Assembly: GCA_020852405.1 (NCBI GenBank)
Contig: JADZAX010000159.1
Coordinates: forward strand, 1 to 32,702
DNA length: 32,702 nucleotides
Source of the DNA: Verrucomicrobiales bacterium
Lineage (GTDB): Bacteria; Verrucomicrobiota; Verrucomicrobiia; Verrucomicrobiales; DEV007
Reading direction: 5' to 3'
The notes beneath the pieces are model-generated. The model was not told where the DNA came from. It saw only the letters and a list, made by a program, of their open reading frames with translations, and made no database searches. Shown here piece by piece: positions 17,587-26,355 of this stretch. Within the stretch, counting starts at the first letter, position 1. Each line of letters begins with the position of its first letter. A program made the position numbers and the translations under genes.

Positions 17587-17646
17587 GCCCAACGTCAAAG
17601 GTCTGGCGCCGCCTACTGGGGGGCGCCTTCGACCGCAGGTTGAGGC
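17587..17646 (-). other. Best candidate attC site (site A), 60 bp
   Basis: Minus strand GCCTCAACCTGCGGTCGAAGGCGCCCCCCAGTAGGCGGCGCCAGACCTTTGACGTTGGGC: GCC(T)CAAC / GTTGGGC pair with one bulge, GGTC...GACC and GGCGCC...GGCGCC pair; right box fits GTTRRRY exactly. Confidence 0.5.
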
Positions 17647-17730
17647 TAGTAGTTACGGTGATCACTGAAACTTGGAGTGCGTAGGCGGTTGTCCAGCACC
17701 GCCTCGTTCGGCTCGGGTGTCTTGCTGTGT

Positions 17731-19197
17731 TCAAGGTATATCGAGATCGCCAACGCCTTCGTCGGTGATCGAAGGTCCGTGTCCGTCTGTCGAGACGGGG
17801 CTTTTGCCATCTTCGGAGGCCATGTTCGGTTTGCCGTGTGCCAGACCCACCCTCGCGACATAGCTCAGCGCGAGCGGCTTGGCGGATTCCTTGCCCAATG
17901 CATTGAGGCGATCCTGCATCGTGGCCACCTTGTCGGGATGCGCCGCCGCGAGGTTGTTCTTTTCATAGGGGTCTTCGGCGAGGTCGTAAAGGTCAACACT
18001 CGTGGGAATGAGCGTGCGCCAAATCAGCTTCCAGTTGCCCTGGCGCACTCCGCCGCGGAACGGCTCGACGTTGTAGATGACTTCGGAGCGCGGCGAGGGT
18101 TTGCCCTCAGCGATGGTGTCCCAGACATTCACGCCATCGAGCGGCTTGCACTTGGCGATGGACGCACCGGCTAGCGCGGCAAACGTGGGATAAATATCCA
18201 CGGCGTGCATGGTTCCGTCCACGGTCTGGGGCTTGATGTGGCCGGGCCAGTTGGCGCAGGCAGCCACGCGACAGCCGCCTTCGAAGAGCGAACCCTTTCC
18301 ATCTCGATAGGAGCCGTTGTCACAAGGTATCTTCGTCTTGGACAAGTCAGCCATCTGGCCGGCAAACATCGCGTTCTTCGTGCCGCCGTTGTCGCTGTGG
18401 AAAATAACGAGCGAGTTGTCGCGCAATCCCTTCTTGTCGAGCGCGGCGACTACGCGGCCGATCTCGTCGTCGAGGCAGGTAACCATGCCGGCATATGTAC
18501 GGCGCGTCAGGTCTTCAATGTTGGGATAACGGTCAACATAGTCCTTCGGAGCCTGATAGGGCGTGTGCGGGGCGTTGAAGGCGAGGTAGAGATAGAACGG
18601 CTTTTTCGGATCCTGCTGGTTGATGTATTTCACAGCGTCATTGCCGATGAGCTGGGTGGTATAGCCTTGTTCTTTGACGGGCTTGTTGTTGCGGAACCAG
18701 TCGAGCACGCCGGCGTCGCTGTGGGTGTAATAGTCCAATTCCCCGATCATCGCGCCGTATTGATAATCGAAGCCGCGCTGCTTTGGCCAATACTTCGTGT
18801 CCGCGTGGCCGAGATGCCACTTGCCGATGATCGCGGTCTCGTAGCCGGCTTCCTTAAGGCACTGGGGGAGAAGCCACTCGCTGGTGTCGAGACCGTAATC
18901 GGCGGGGCCGGGGATGACGATGGTTTGCAGACCGTAGCGGAAAGGATAACGGCCAGTTAACAGTGCTGCGCGCGTCGGTGTGCACATGGGCTGGACATAG
19001 AATTGTGTGAACTTCGCACCGCCCGCAGCAAGCGCGTCCAGATTCGGCGTCTTGATGTCGGTGCAACCGTTGAAACCAACATCCTTCCAGCCGAGATCAT
19101 CGGCGACGATATGGACGATGTTGGGTTTGTCTGCCGCATGAGCGGCTGCACTGGCAAGGGCTATCCCGAGTAGGGAAAGGATCAATGTGTGTTTCAT
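17731..19197 (-). CDS. Sulfatase (arylsulfatase family, Cys-type), secreted
   Basis: ADKPNIVHIVADDLGWKDVGFNG...FYVQPMCTPTRAALLTGRYPFRYGLQ (C-x-P-x-R formylglycine motif), AIIGKWHLGH, FHSDNGG. Confidence 0.93.
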   Translation of the reverse strand: MKHTLILSLLGIALASAAAHAADKPNIVHIVADDLGWKDVGFNGCTDIKTPNLDALAAGGAKFTQFYVQPMCTPTRAALLTGRYPFRYGLQTIVIPGPADYGLDTSEWLLPQCLKEAGYETAIIGKWHLGHADTKYWPKQRGFDYQYGAMIGELDYYTHSDAGVLDWFRNNKPVKEQGYTTQLIGNDAVKYINQQDPKKPFYLYLAFNAPHTPYQAPKDYVDRYPNIEDLTRRTYAGMVTCLDDEIGRVVAALDKKGLRDNSLVIFHSDNGGTKNAMFAGQMADLSKTKIPCDNGSYRDGKGSLFEGGCRVAACANWPGHIKPQTVDGTMHAVDIYPTFAALAGASIAKCKPLDGVNVWDTIAEGKPSPRSEVIYNVEPFRGGVRQGNWKLIWRTLIPTSVDLYDLAEDPYEKNNLAAAHPDKVATMQDRLNALGKESAKPLALSYVARVGLAHGKPNMASEDGKSPVSTDGHGPSITDEGVGDLDIP

Positions 19198-19263
19198 TCA
19201 GTTCTATCTGTTGTTTGGCGTGAGGCGAATGATCGGTTTCAGTTGCTTGCCGAACGGTTGAAT

Positions 19264-19269
19264 ATTATA
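19264..19269 (-). promoter_or_regulatory. Candidate -10 box (TATAAT) for the sulfatase gene
   Basis: + ATTATA = TATAAT on the minus strand, about 67 nt upstream of the ATG at 19197; no clear -35. Confidence 0.3.
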
Positions 19270-19782
19270 CACCAATCTGGCGTACGATCACCCCTGACAT
19301 CAAAAGGCCAGCATTTTCCTGTGTGATTGGTGCTGAATGGATAATACGGGCTCGCCCGAGTATGATCCAAAGCGGCAACGTCACACAGATCCCAGGCTTT
19401 CTAAACCTCGACCATGCCACAATTTCCAACCAGCGTCCATCTGAAAAACCGGGCGCTCTCCGAATTTTGAAAGACCGTCGCCCGCCCCATCTGGTTTGGA
19501 AAATCCCCGGACCGCCGGATCGCCTCCAGTTGGGTAGGCACTCGGCTCCCGTGGCGACTTCCCCTCTCGTCGAATCGTCCCTTGGTCGCACATTTTCACT
19601 CTATTCGTCGCCCCCCTCCCGGGGCTGGTCTAAAACACACCGGGAGCACCCCATTTCGCCCATCTGCGACATCTCCCCTCCGGCACGAGGCGCTGAAATG
19701 ACGGACCAAAATTTCGCCCGTGGCCTGATAACGCCCCTGTCCGGGCTTGATCCGGAGGAGGCAACCCGCTACGTTTGCCTGC

Positions 19783-21237
19783 ATGCCACCGGAATCCATC
19801 TCCCCTTATCTCCCCACGCGCCGCGACTGGCTGCAACGGGCGGGCTGTGGGTTCGCGCACCTCGCATTCGCCGGATTGGCCGCCCGGGAAGGGCTCGGCG
19901 CCACACCCGCGACAGTCCGGAATCCCCTGGCGGCCAAGCACGGCCCGCTTCCGGCCCGGGCCAAGCGGGTCATCTTTCTCTTTATGCAGGGAGGGCCGAG
20001 CCATGTTGATTCCTTTGACTACAAACCGGAACTGATCGCCCGGGGCGGGACCAGCGTGCCGTTTTTTGATTCCCGTACCGTGGCCAACACCGGGGACGTC
20101 AAGGCGACCGAACAGACGCTGATGAAGCCGCTCTGGAAATTCTCCCAGCATGGCCAAAGCGGTCTCTGGGCCTCGGATCTGTTCCCCCGGATGGCCTCCC
20201 TGGCCGATGATCTCTGCCTGATCCGCTCGATGCACACCGAAGGGGTGGCGCACGGTCCTTCCACGTTGTTTCTCCACTGCGGGGCGACCAATTTCATCCG
20301 GCCCTCGATGGGCTCCTGGATCACCTACGGCCTGGGGACGGAAAACGAAAACCTGCCCGGGTTCATCAGCATCAGTCCCTCGACGGGGAACGGCGGTCCC
20401 CGGAACTATGGCAATGCGTTCCTCCCGGCCGTCTACCAAGGGACGCCGCTCGGTTCGGCGGGGCGCCCGGCCTCTGAGGCGACGATCCGCAATCTCGTGC
20501 CCTCGGCAGGCCCCCTCTCACCCCGGAAACAGTATGACCTGTTGCAGGCGCTGAACGCCGAGCAGGCCGCGCGCCGCCCGGGGGATGCCGAGATCGACGC
20601 GGTGATCCGCTCCTATGAACTGGCCTGGCGCATGCAGGCCCATGCCCCGGAGGTCCTCAACGTGGACGAGGAGTCCGCGGAAACGAAAGCGCTCTATGGC
20701 ATCGGGGAGAAAGAGACCGACTCCTTCGGTCGGCAATGCCTGCTGGCGCGGCGGTTTGCCGAATCCGGGGTTCGCTACATCCAGGTGACCTACGGGGACA
20801 ACTCAGCCAATCCCGCCTGGGACCAACATTCCAACCTGCCCAAGCACGGGGAGCACGCCGCCCGGGTCGACAAACCGATCGCCGGCCTGCTCCAGGACCT
20901 GAAACGTCGCGGGCTCCTCGAGGACACGCTGGTCTGGTGGGGAGCGGAGTTTGGCCGCACGCCCTATGCCCAGAAAAACGGGACCGGCCGCGACCACAAT
21001 CCCACGGGCTTCACGACCTGGCTCGCGGGAGCCGGAGTCAAACCCGGCTACTGCCATGGGGAGACGGATGAATTCGGCCACTCCGCGGTGAGCGACAAGG
21101 TCCACATGCACGATCTCCACGCGACGATCCTGCACCTGCTGGGGCTGGACCATGAACAGCTGACCTACCGCTTTGACGGACGCAACTACCGTCTCACCGA
21201 TGTCCACGGGCAGGTGGTTCGCGAGATTCTGGCCTGA
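19783..21237 (+). CDS. DUF1501 domain-containing protein (Tat-exported)
   Basis: Start MPPESISPYLPTRRDWLQRAGCGFAHLAFAGLAAREGLG; KRVIFLFMQGGPSHVDSFDYKPEL; WWGAEFGRTPYAQKNGTGRDHNPTGFTTWLAGAGVKPGYCHGETDEFG. Confidence 0.93.
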   Translation: MPPESISPYLPTRRDWLQRAGCGFAHLAFAGLAAREGLGATPATVRNPLAAKHGPLPARAKRVIFLFMQGGPSHVDSFDYKPELIARGGTSVPFFDSRTVANTGDVKATEQTLMKPLWKFSQHGQSGLWASDLFPRMASLADDLCLIRSMHTEGVAHGPSTLFLHCGATNFIRPSMGSWITYGLGTENENLPGFISISPSTGNGGPRNYGNAFLPAVYQGTPLGSAGRPASEATIRNLVPSAGPLSPRKQYDLLQALNAEQAARRPGDAEIDAVIRSYELAWRMQAHAPEVLNVDEESAETKALYGIGEKETDSFGRQCLLARRFAESGVRYIQVTYGDNSANPAWDQHSNLPKHGEHAARVDKPIAGLLQDLKRRGLLEDTLVWWGAEFGRTPYAQKNGTGRDHNPTGFTTWLAGAGVKPGYCHGETDEFGHSAVSDKVHMHDLHATILHLLGLDHEQLTYRFDGRNYRLTDVHGQVVREILA

Positions 21238-21256
21238 CCCACGCCGGGAACACGCC

Positions 21257-21276
21257 ATTGCCCCGCCGGAGGCAAT
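21257..21276 (+). promoter_or_regulatory. Inverted repeat between the DUF1501 stop and the oxidoreductase start
   Basis: ATTGCC-CCGCCGGA-GGCAAT, perfect 6-bp arms. Confidence 0.25.
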
Positions 21277-21293
21277 TCCTCTAGTCTGGCGCG

Positions 21294-22298
21294 ATGATGA
21301 CCCGCACCGCTCCCTGCCTGCTCCTGACCGCCCTGCTGTCCCTCACCGTGCCCCCGGCCCCGGCGGAGGAGGGAAAGCCCATCCGCATTGGCATGGTGGG
21401 GCTCGACACGTCCCACGCCAAAGCCTTCACTGATCTCATCAATGATCCCGAGAGTGCGGTCCATGTGCCCGGAGTGGCTGTCGTCGCCGCGGTGAAGCAA
21501 TCCAGCGCGGACATTCCCTCCAGCGTGGAGCGCGTCGAAGGCTACACCGAGCACCTCGTGAAGAACCGCGGGGTCAAGCTCTACGACACCATCGAGGCGA
21601 TGTGCCAGAATGTGGATGCCGTGATGATCGAGAGCGTCGATGGACGCCCCCATCTCGCGCAGGCGACGCCAGCCCTGCTCGCGGGAAAACCGACCTACAT
21701 TGACAAGCCGATCTCTGCGTCGCTGAAAGACACGCTGGCCATCTTCGCTCTCGCCAAAAAGCACCACACGCAAGTCTGGAGTTCGTCCAACCTGCGGTTT
21801 CATGCCGGAGTCATCGCCGCGCGCGACGACAAGACGATCGGGGATCAAACCCTGGTCTTTTCCTTCGGCCCCTCACCGACGGAGGAGCATCATCCCGATC
21901 TGGCCTGGTATGGCATCCATCCTGTGGAGACGTTGTTCACGGTGTTGGGCAACGGGTGTGACTCGGTGGCCCGGATTTCCACGGACAAGGGCGATCTCGC
22001 GAGCGGCACCTGGAGCGGCGGACGCATCGGGATGGTCCACGGAATCCGGGGAGGCAAGGTGGTTTACGGCGTCAAGGTGTTCGGCACCAAGGGCGTGGCG
22101 GAACATCCGGCCGGTGGAGCCTACCCGGAGATCGTGACCGAGATCATCAAGTTTTTCCAAACCGGCGTGGCTCCGGTCCCTCCGGAAACGACCATCGAGG
22201 TCATGGCTTTCATGGAGGCGGCGGATGAAAGCAAGCGCCTCGGGGGAGCCCCGGTTTCCATCCGGGAGTGGATCAAGAAAAACACCCCCGCGGAGTGA
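21294..22298 (+). CDS. Gfo/Idh/MocA family oxidoreductase, secreted
   Basis: Signal peptide MMTRTAPCLLLTALLSLTVPPAPAEE; KPIRIGMVGLDTSHAKAFTDLIND, MCQNVDAVMIESVDGRPHLAQATPALLAGKPTYIDKPISASLKDTLAIFALAKK. Confidence 0.88.
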   Translation: MMTRTAPCLLLTALLSLTVPPAPAEEGKPIRIGMVGLDTSHAKAFTDLINDPESAVHVPGVAVVAAVKQSSADIPSSVERVEGYTEHLVKNRGVKLYDTIEAMCQNVDAVMIESVDGRPHLAQATPALLAGKPTYIDKPISASLKDTLAIFALAKKHHTQVWSSSNLRFHAGVIAARDDKTIGDQTLVFSFGPSPTEEHHPDLAWYGIHPVETLFTVLGNGCDSVARISTDKGDLASGTWSGGRIGMVHGIRGGKVVYGVKVFGTKGVAEHPAGGAYPEIVTEIIKFFQTGVAPVPPETTIEVMAFMEAADESKRLGGAPVSIREWIKKNTPAE

Positions 22299-22320
22299 CC
22301 GCAGTCCCGGTCGGAAGCGT

Positions 22321-24090
22321 TCACTCCGGCCGGAGATAGTCCGGGCGTTGCCAGACGACGAGGCATTCCACCCAGCTGGTCTTGGCGGCGTTGTAGCCGC
22401 GCACCGTCCGGGTCTCGTAGCGCTGCGGGTCCAACTTGCCGAGGATGGCCTCGCGCCGGTCCTGACTGGGCGGCCAGTCCCGCCGGGTGAGATACTCCCA
22501 CTTCACATCATCGAACTGCCATTCCCGGAGCAGGAAAATGCCGGCCCGGGTGGAGCCCTCCCCGGCAAACCACTCCAGGGTGCGTTCGTCGTTGTCGCCC
22601 ATTTTCCAGGAGCCGTTGGCGTCCTGATAAAACACCAGACAGGGTTCGCTGAAGCCGGAGGCCCGGAACTTGGTCTTCTCCGGCACCCCGGACGCCTTCC
22701 AGAACTCCACCGCGGCGATGCCGGGATGCATGGACCGGATCAGGCTCCCGCCTTCATGGAAGGCCAGGGACAACAGCACCAGCGCGCCCAGCGCGAACCC
22801 GAGTCGGCGGAACCGCAGGGCGAGAGGCAGGGCCACTCCCGCAGTGAGGACGCCCCCGCTGATGAGCAGCAGGAGGGACCGCAAGGGAGCCGTCTCCCCG
22901 GAGAAGGGAGCCCACAGGGTGAACGCGAGAACCACCACCCCGACGAGGCCAAACACCCCGACGACCGCATTGAACCACCGCCGCGCTCCCCCGCCCTCCA
23001 CCTCCGGCCAATGGCCTCGGCTGAAAAGGAGGAGGCAGAACGCGGGGAAACCCGGCATGATGTAATGCGGCAACTGGGTCGCGTAGAATCCAAAAATGAG
23101 GAAAGGGGCGATGAACCAGCCGAGCAAAAAGCAGGTCCGGCGGGAGTCGCGCCATCCCGCCCGCTGGCAGAGCGCGGCCGGTGCGAAGGCGCTCCAGGGA
23201 AGGAGGCTGATGAACGCGCTGACGAGATAAAACACCACCGGCACCGTGATGCGGCCGTTGAAGGCTTCCGCGCCACGTTTCACCACATGCTCGCCAATCC
23301 CGACCTGCCAGAAAGCGCCCTTGGTGGAGAGCAACGCGGGCACTCCCCAGAGGCCGATCAGTGGGACGGCGAAGAGCACCGCCAACCAGAACCAGGCCAC
23401 GAGGATCCAGGGCCGCTTTCCGCGGTAGAGCAGCAGGGCGAGGATCAGCCCCAGCAGCGGCACCGCCCAGGCGATGGGCCCCTTGGCGAGGAAGCCGAGG
23501 GTAAGTGCCCCCACGAGATAAGCCAGCCACCCCCGTCCCGGGGCCAATTGCTCGGGGGGACGGAACCACATGCCGGCGAGGGCATGCATGCAGAGGGTCA
23601 CCGCCAGAAGCATCGGCATGTCGGCCACGCAGAGACGGCCATGGACGAAGACCTGGAGCAGCGACAGCCAAGCCACCCCGGCGAGCAGGCCGGCCCGGGC
23701 ATCAAAGAGCCGCCGACCCAGCGCGGCGGTGACCACCGCGGTCAGCCAGGCCGCCAGCATGGTGTGCAGACGGGCAGCGAATTCCGTTTTGCCGAAGATC
23801 CAGTAGTGAACCCGCATCCACCAGTAGGTGAGAGGAGGTTTGTCGAAACGATACTCGTCGTTGAAGTAAGGCACCGCCCACTCCCCGCGCTCCATCATTT
23901 CCCAGGTCGCTTGGGCAAACCTCGGTTCATCCCGGTCCATCAAAGGAAGAGACGCGGTGCCGGGGAGGAGGAATGCCGCGGCCAGCAAGAGCAGGGCCAA
24001 CGCGGACCACCCTCGATGGTGCGCGACCCGTTGGAACCAGGAATCACCCGTTGGGGAAGGTGGGAGGAAGGAAGCGGATCGATCGGCCAT
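22321..24090 (-). CDS. Glycosyltransferase family 39 (ArnT/PMT-like) integral membrane protein
   Basis: 589 aa; LPLMDRDEPRFAQATWEMMERGEWAVPYFNDEYRFDKPPLTYWWMRVHYWIFGKTEFAARLHTML is a classic GT39 N-terminus; many TM helices. Confidence 0.9.
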   Translation of the reverse strand: MADRSASFLPPSPTGDSWFQRVAHHRGWSALALLLLAAAFLLPGTASLPLMDRDEPRFAQATWEMMERGEWAVPYFNDEYRFDKPPLTYWWMRVHYWIFGKTEFAARLHTMLAAWLTAVVTAALGRRLFDARAGLLAGVAWLSLLQVFVHGRLCVADMPMLLAVTLCMHALAGMWFRPPEQLAPGRGWLAYLVGALTLGFLAKGPIAWAVPLLGLILALLLYRGKRPWILVAWFWLAVLFAVPLIGLWGVPALLSTKGAFWQVGIGEHVVKRGAEAFNGRITVPVVFYLVSAFISLLPWSAFAPAALCQRAGWRDSRRTCFLLGWFIAPFLIFGFYATQLPHYIMPGFPAFCLLLFSRGHWPEVEGGGARRWFNAVVGVFGLVGVVVLAFTLWAPFSGETAPLRSLLLLISGGVLTAGVALPLALRFRRLGFALGALVLLSLAFHEGGSLIRSMHPGIAAVEFWKASGVPEKTKFRASGFSEPCLVFYQDANGSWKMGDNDERTLEWFAGEGSTRAGIFLLREWQFDDVKWEYLTRRDWPPSQDRREAILGKLDPQRYETRTVRGYNAAKTSWVECLVVWQRPDYLRPE

Positions 24091-24119
24091 GGGGTAAAAT
24101 CGGGAGAAAGCGGAGAAGG

Positions 24120-25559
24120 TCAGGGCAATGGAACGATGCGGGCATGTGTTCCGGGACCGGACTGAAGGTCAAGGGAGAGCCAACCGGTGCCGGCTTTTGG
24201 TCGCGGGCCACCGATGCGGCAAACCGAGGGATCCGCAAGTTCCAAAGCGCCGCTGGCGGAGGATTCTCCTTCCCCTGCGGGGAGCCAGACCCAAGTGCCC
24301 ACGGGCACGTGGATGGTGAGGCGGGAGCCTTCGGCTTCGATGAGCCCCTTCACTTGTCCGGAGAGAGGTCCGAGAACGATGTCGGTGCTGCCACGGCCGC
24401 ATTCCAGTTTGAACGATTGGATTCTCGCCCAGGGCACCGTGATCTCCGTGTGCTGGCCGAGTTCCCTGAGCCACCCGCTTTCATACTGGGTGGACCGAAG
24501 CCGATAGACGCGGTGATCCCCCTCCCCTTCCACCGTTTCGGTGTGGCGTTCCCCGAGCTTTGATCCGGGAGCGCCATGTCCGAAACTCCGGCCCTGGATG
24601 CCGAGCAAGGGTCCGGGACGGAAAAAGACATCTCCCCGCACCGTGGTGAGCGAGAGTTTCACGGGCAAAGAGCCCGCCTCGGGCAGCCGCGGGGTGAAGC
24701 GATGCTCTTTTTGATACGGGGTGGCGAGGAGCACCGCCGTGAGAAGGAGGACGAGTGTCACCCCTCCCACAATGCGGACCCGCCAGGGAATGCGGGAAAG
24801 GGCCGCAATGTGCCCGGACTCCGGGGGCAGGAGAACCCGGCGGTGCAAACCCATCAGGTAATACAGCCCCGCCGCGGTGGTCCAGACCACCATCGCGGCG
24901 GCCACGACATCGGTCGCAAAGTGTCCGCCCTGGACCATCCGGACATACCCGATGAGCCCTCCATAGCCCAATCCCAGCACCAGGAAAGCCAGGGCCAGCT
25001 TGCGCCGGGAACGCCGGGCGAGGAAATAGCCCCCGACAAAGACAAATCCCATGGTCGCATGACCACAGGGAAACGATTTGCCATCGCTCACCGGATCAGG
25101 TTGGAGAAACCGTTCGTAGGGCTCCACACCGCCGAGGACATCGACCTCCCGGGGACGCGGCCGTCCATAATGGTCTTTCAGGATGGCATTCGTCACCAGC
25201 CCCGGCCCCACCGCCAGCAGGGCGAGGACAAACCAACTGACCCGTCTCCAGGCCGCCCAACGGGGCCACCGGTAGCCGGCAATCAGCACGAGCACCGCCA
25301 CCACGCCGGAGAGCAACGCGGGGAGAGGACCGAATCGGTAGATCCACCGGGCCATTGAGGTCTCTCCTTCCGGCCAGGGAGCCAGACCAGCCCCGTAGAA
25401 GGTTTTCTCCCAGGCGAGTTCCCGGTCGCCCGCAGCCATCCATGCCGCCAGAGCGCCGAGCAGCGTCAAGGGCAGGATCCAATCGATCCAGAGGGCACGG
25501 ATGGGGGTGACAGGCATCCGGGACCAAACCATGCCCGGAGGGGTCAGGCAAGCCTTCAC
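24120..25559 (-). CDS. PAP2-family phosphatase with an extra C-terminal soluble domain
   Basis: KDHYGRPRP (KX6RP), FPCGHATMGFV (PSGH variant), RMVQGGHFATD (RX5HX3D); about 200-aa C-terminal beta-rich tail after another TM. Confidence 0.88.
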   Translation of the reverse strand: MKACLTPPGMVWSRMPVTPIRALWIDWILPLTLLGALAAWMAAGDRELAWEKTFYGAGLAPWPEGETSMARWIYRFGPLPALLSGVVAVLVLIAGYRWPRWAAWRRVSWFVLALLAVGPGLVTNAILKDHYGRPRPREVDVLGGVEPYERFLQPDPVSDGKSFPCGHATMGFVFVGGYFLARRSRRKLALAFLVLGLGYGGLIGYVRMVQGGHFATDVVAAAMVVWTTAAGLYYLMGLHRRVLLPPESGHIAALSRIPWRVRIVGGVTLVLLLTAVLLATPYQKEHRFTPRLPEAGSLPVKLSLTTVRGDVFFRPGPLLGIQGRSFGHGAPGSKLGERHTETVEGEGDHRVYRLRSTQYESGWLRELGQHTEITVPWARIQSFKLECGRGSTDIVLGPLSGQVKGLIEAEGSRLTIHVPVGTWVWLPAGEGESSASGALELADPSVCRIGGPRPKAGTGWLSLDLQSGPGTHARIVPLP

Positions 25560-25637
25560 TGGCAGGCCCCGGCAGTCAGAATTTCACCCAACCGAAGGTT
25601 GCAATTTTGGCCACTGTTGTTTCACTGTCTGACCACC

Positions 25638-26261
25638 ATGGCGGAATCCATCTACAACGAAGCTGGACTGATCCGCCCAAGCCTGCTCCTGGCGGCCTAC
25701 CGGGCCGGCCTTTTTCCCATGGCGATGGACGAGACGGGGGAAATCGGCTGGTTCTCACCGGATCCCCGCGGCATCTTGCCGCTCGACACCTTCCACAGTC
25801 CCCATGGCCTGAAACGCCGGCTGCGCAAGAACCCGTTCGAAATCCGGATCAATTCCGCCTTTGGCGACGTGATGACCGGCTGTGCCGAACGGGAGCAGAC
25901 CTGGATCAGCCGCATCATCAAGGACAGCTACACGCGTCTCCACGATCTGGGATGGGCCCATTCGGTGGAGACCTGGCAGGACGGCGTCCTCGTCGGCGGT
26001 CTTTACGGAGTCGCCATTGGCGGGGTCTTTTTCGGCGAGTCCATGTTCAGCCGCCGCACCGATGCCTCCAAAGTGGCCCTCGTCGCACTGGTGGAGCGGC
26101 TTCAGGAACGGGGGTTCATCCTGCTCGACACCCAGTGGACCACCGACCACCTCAAGACCTTCGGCTGCCTCGACATCCCCCGGGCCGACTATCTGGAGCG
26201 CCTGGAAGCGGGGCTCTCCATCGAGGCGAACTTTGCTGCCGAGCTCCCTCCGGCAGGCTGA
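25638..26261 (+). CDS. aat: Leucyl/phenylalanyl-tRNA--protein transferase
   Basis: Start MAESIYNEAGLIRPSLLLAAYRAGLFPMAMDETGEIGWFSPDPRGILPLD; GLYGVAIGGVFFGESMFSRRTDASKVALVAL; GFILLDTQWTTDHLKTFG. Confidence 0.95.
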   Translation: MAESIYNEAGLIRPSLLLAAYRAGLFPMAMDETGEIGWFSPDPRGILPLDTFHSPHGLKRRLRKNPFEIRINSAFGDVMTGCAEREQTWISRIIKDSYTRLHDLGWAHSVETWQDGVLVGGLYGVAIGGVFFGESMFSRRTDASKVALVALVERLQERGFILLDTQWTTDHLKTFGCLDIPRADYLERLEAGLSIEANFAAELPPAG

Positions 26262-26295
26262 GCCGGCGGAATCATCCCGGCCCAGCCCAAAAAGA

Positions 26296-26329
26296 AAGCC
26301 CGGCTCCCCACCAAGGGAGAACCGGGCTT
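26296..26329 (-). terminator. Intrinsic terminator between convergent genes (T-rich tail on the minus strand)
   Basis: AAGCCCGG-CTCCC-CACCAA-GGGAG-AA-CCGGGCTT; preceding + AAAAAGAAA gives TTTCTTTTT after the stem on the minus strand. Confidence 0.75.
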
Positions 26330-26355
26330 GGCACCTTTCAGCAAGGGTCTGCCGG

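Noticed and set aside
12250-17646. Integron integrase, transposase or phage gene within or next to the cassette-like block
   Set aside because: Looked for in the supplied translations and not found, so the block can only be called CALIN-like and mobility is unproven.
19345-19364. Hairpin-like ATACGGGC-TC-GCCCGAGTAT in the sulfatase/DUF1501 spacer
   Set aside because: The loop is too small without opening the stem, there is no U-tract, and it fits neither a terminator position nor an obvious operator.
22324-22335. 12-bp palindrome CTCCGGCCGGAG
   Set aside because: Encodes the C-terminal residues of the GT39 protein just before its stop; likely coincidental in GC-rich coding sequence.
22225-24165. 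646-aa plus-strand ORF antisense to the GT39 gene
   Set aside because: Low-complexity charged composition (E/G/P/H/R-rich) and full overlap with a strongly supported GT39 gene; antisense artefact.
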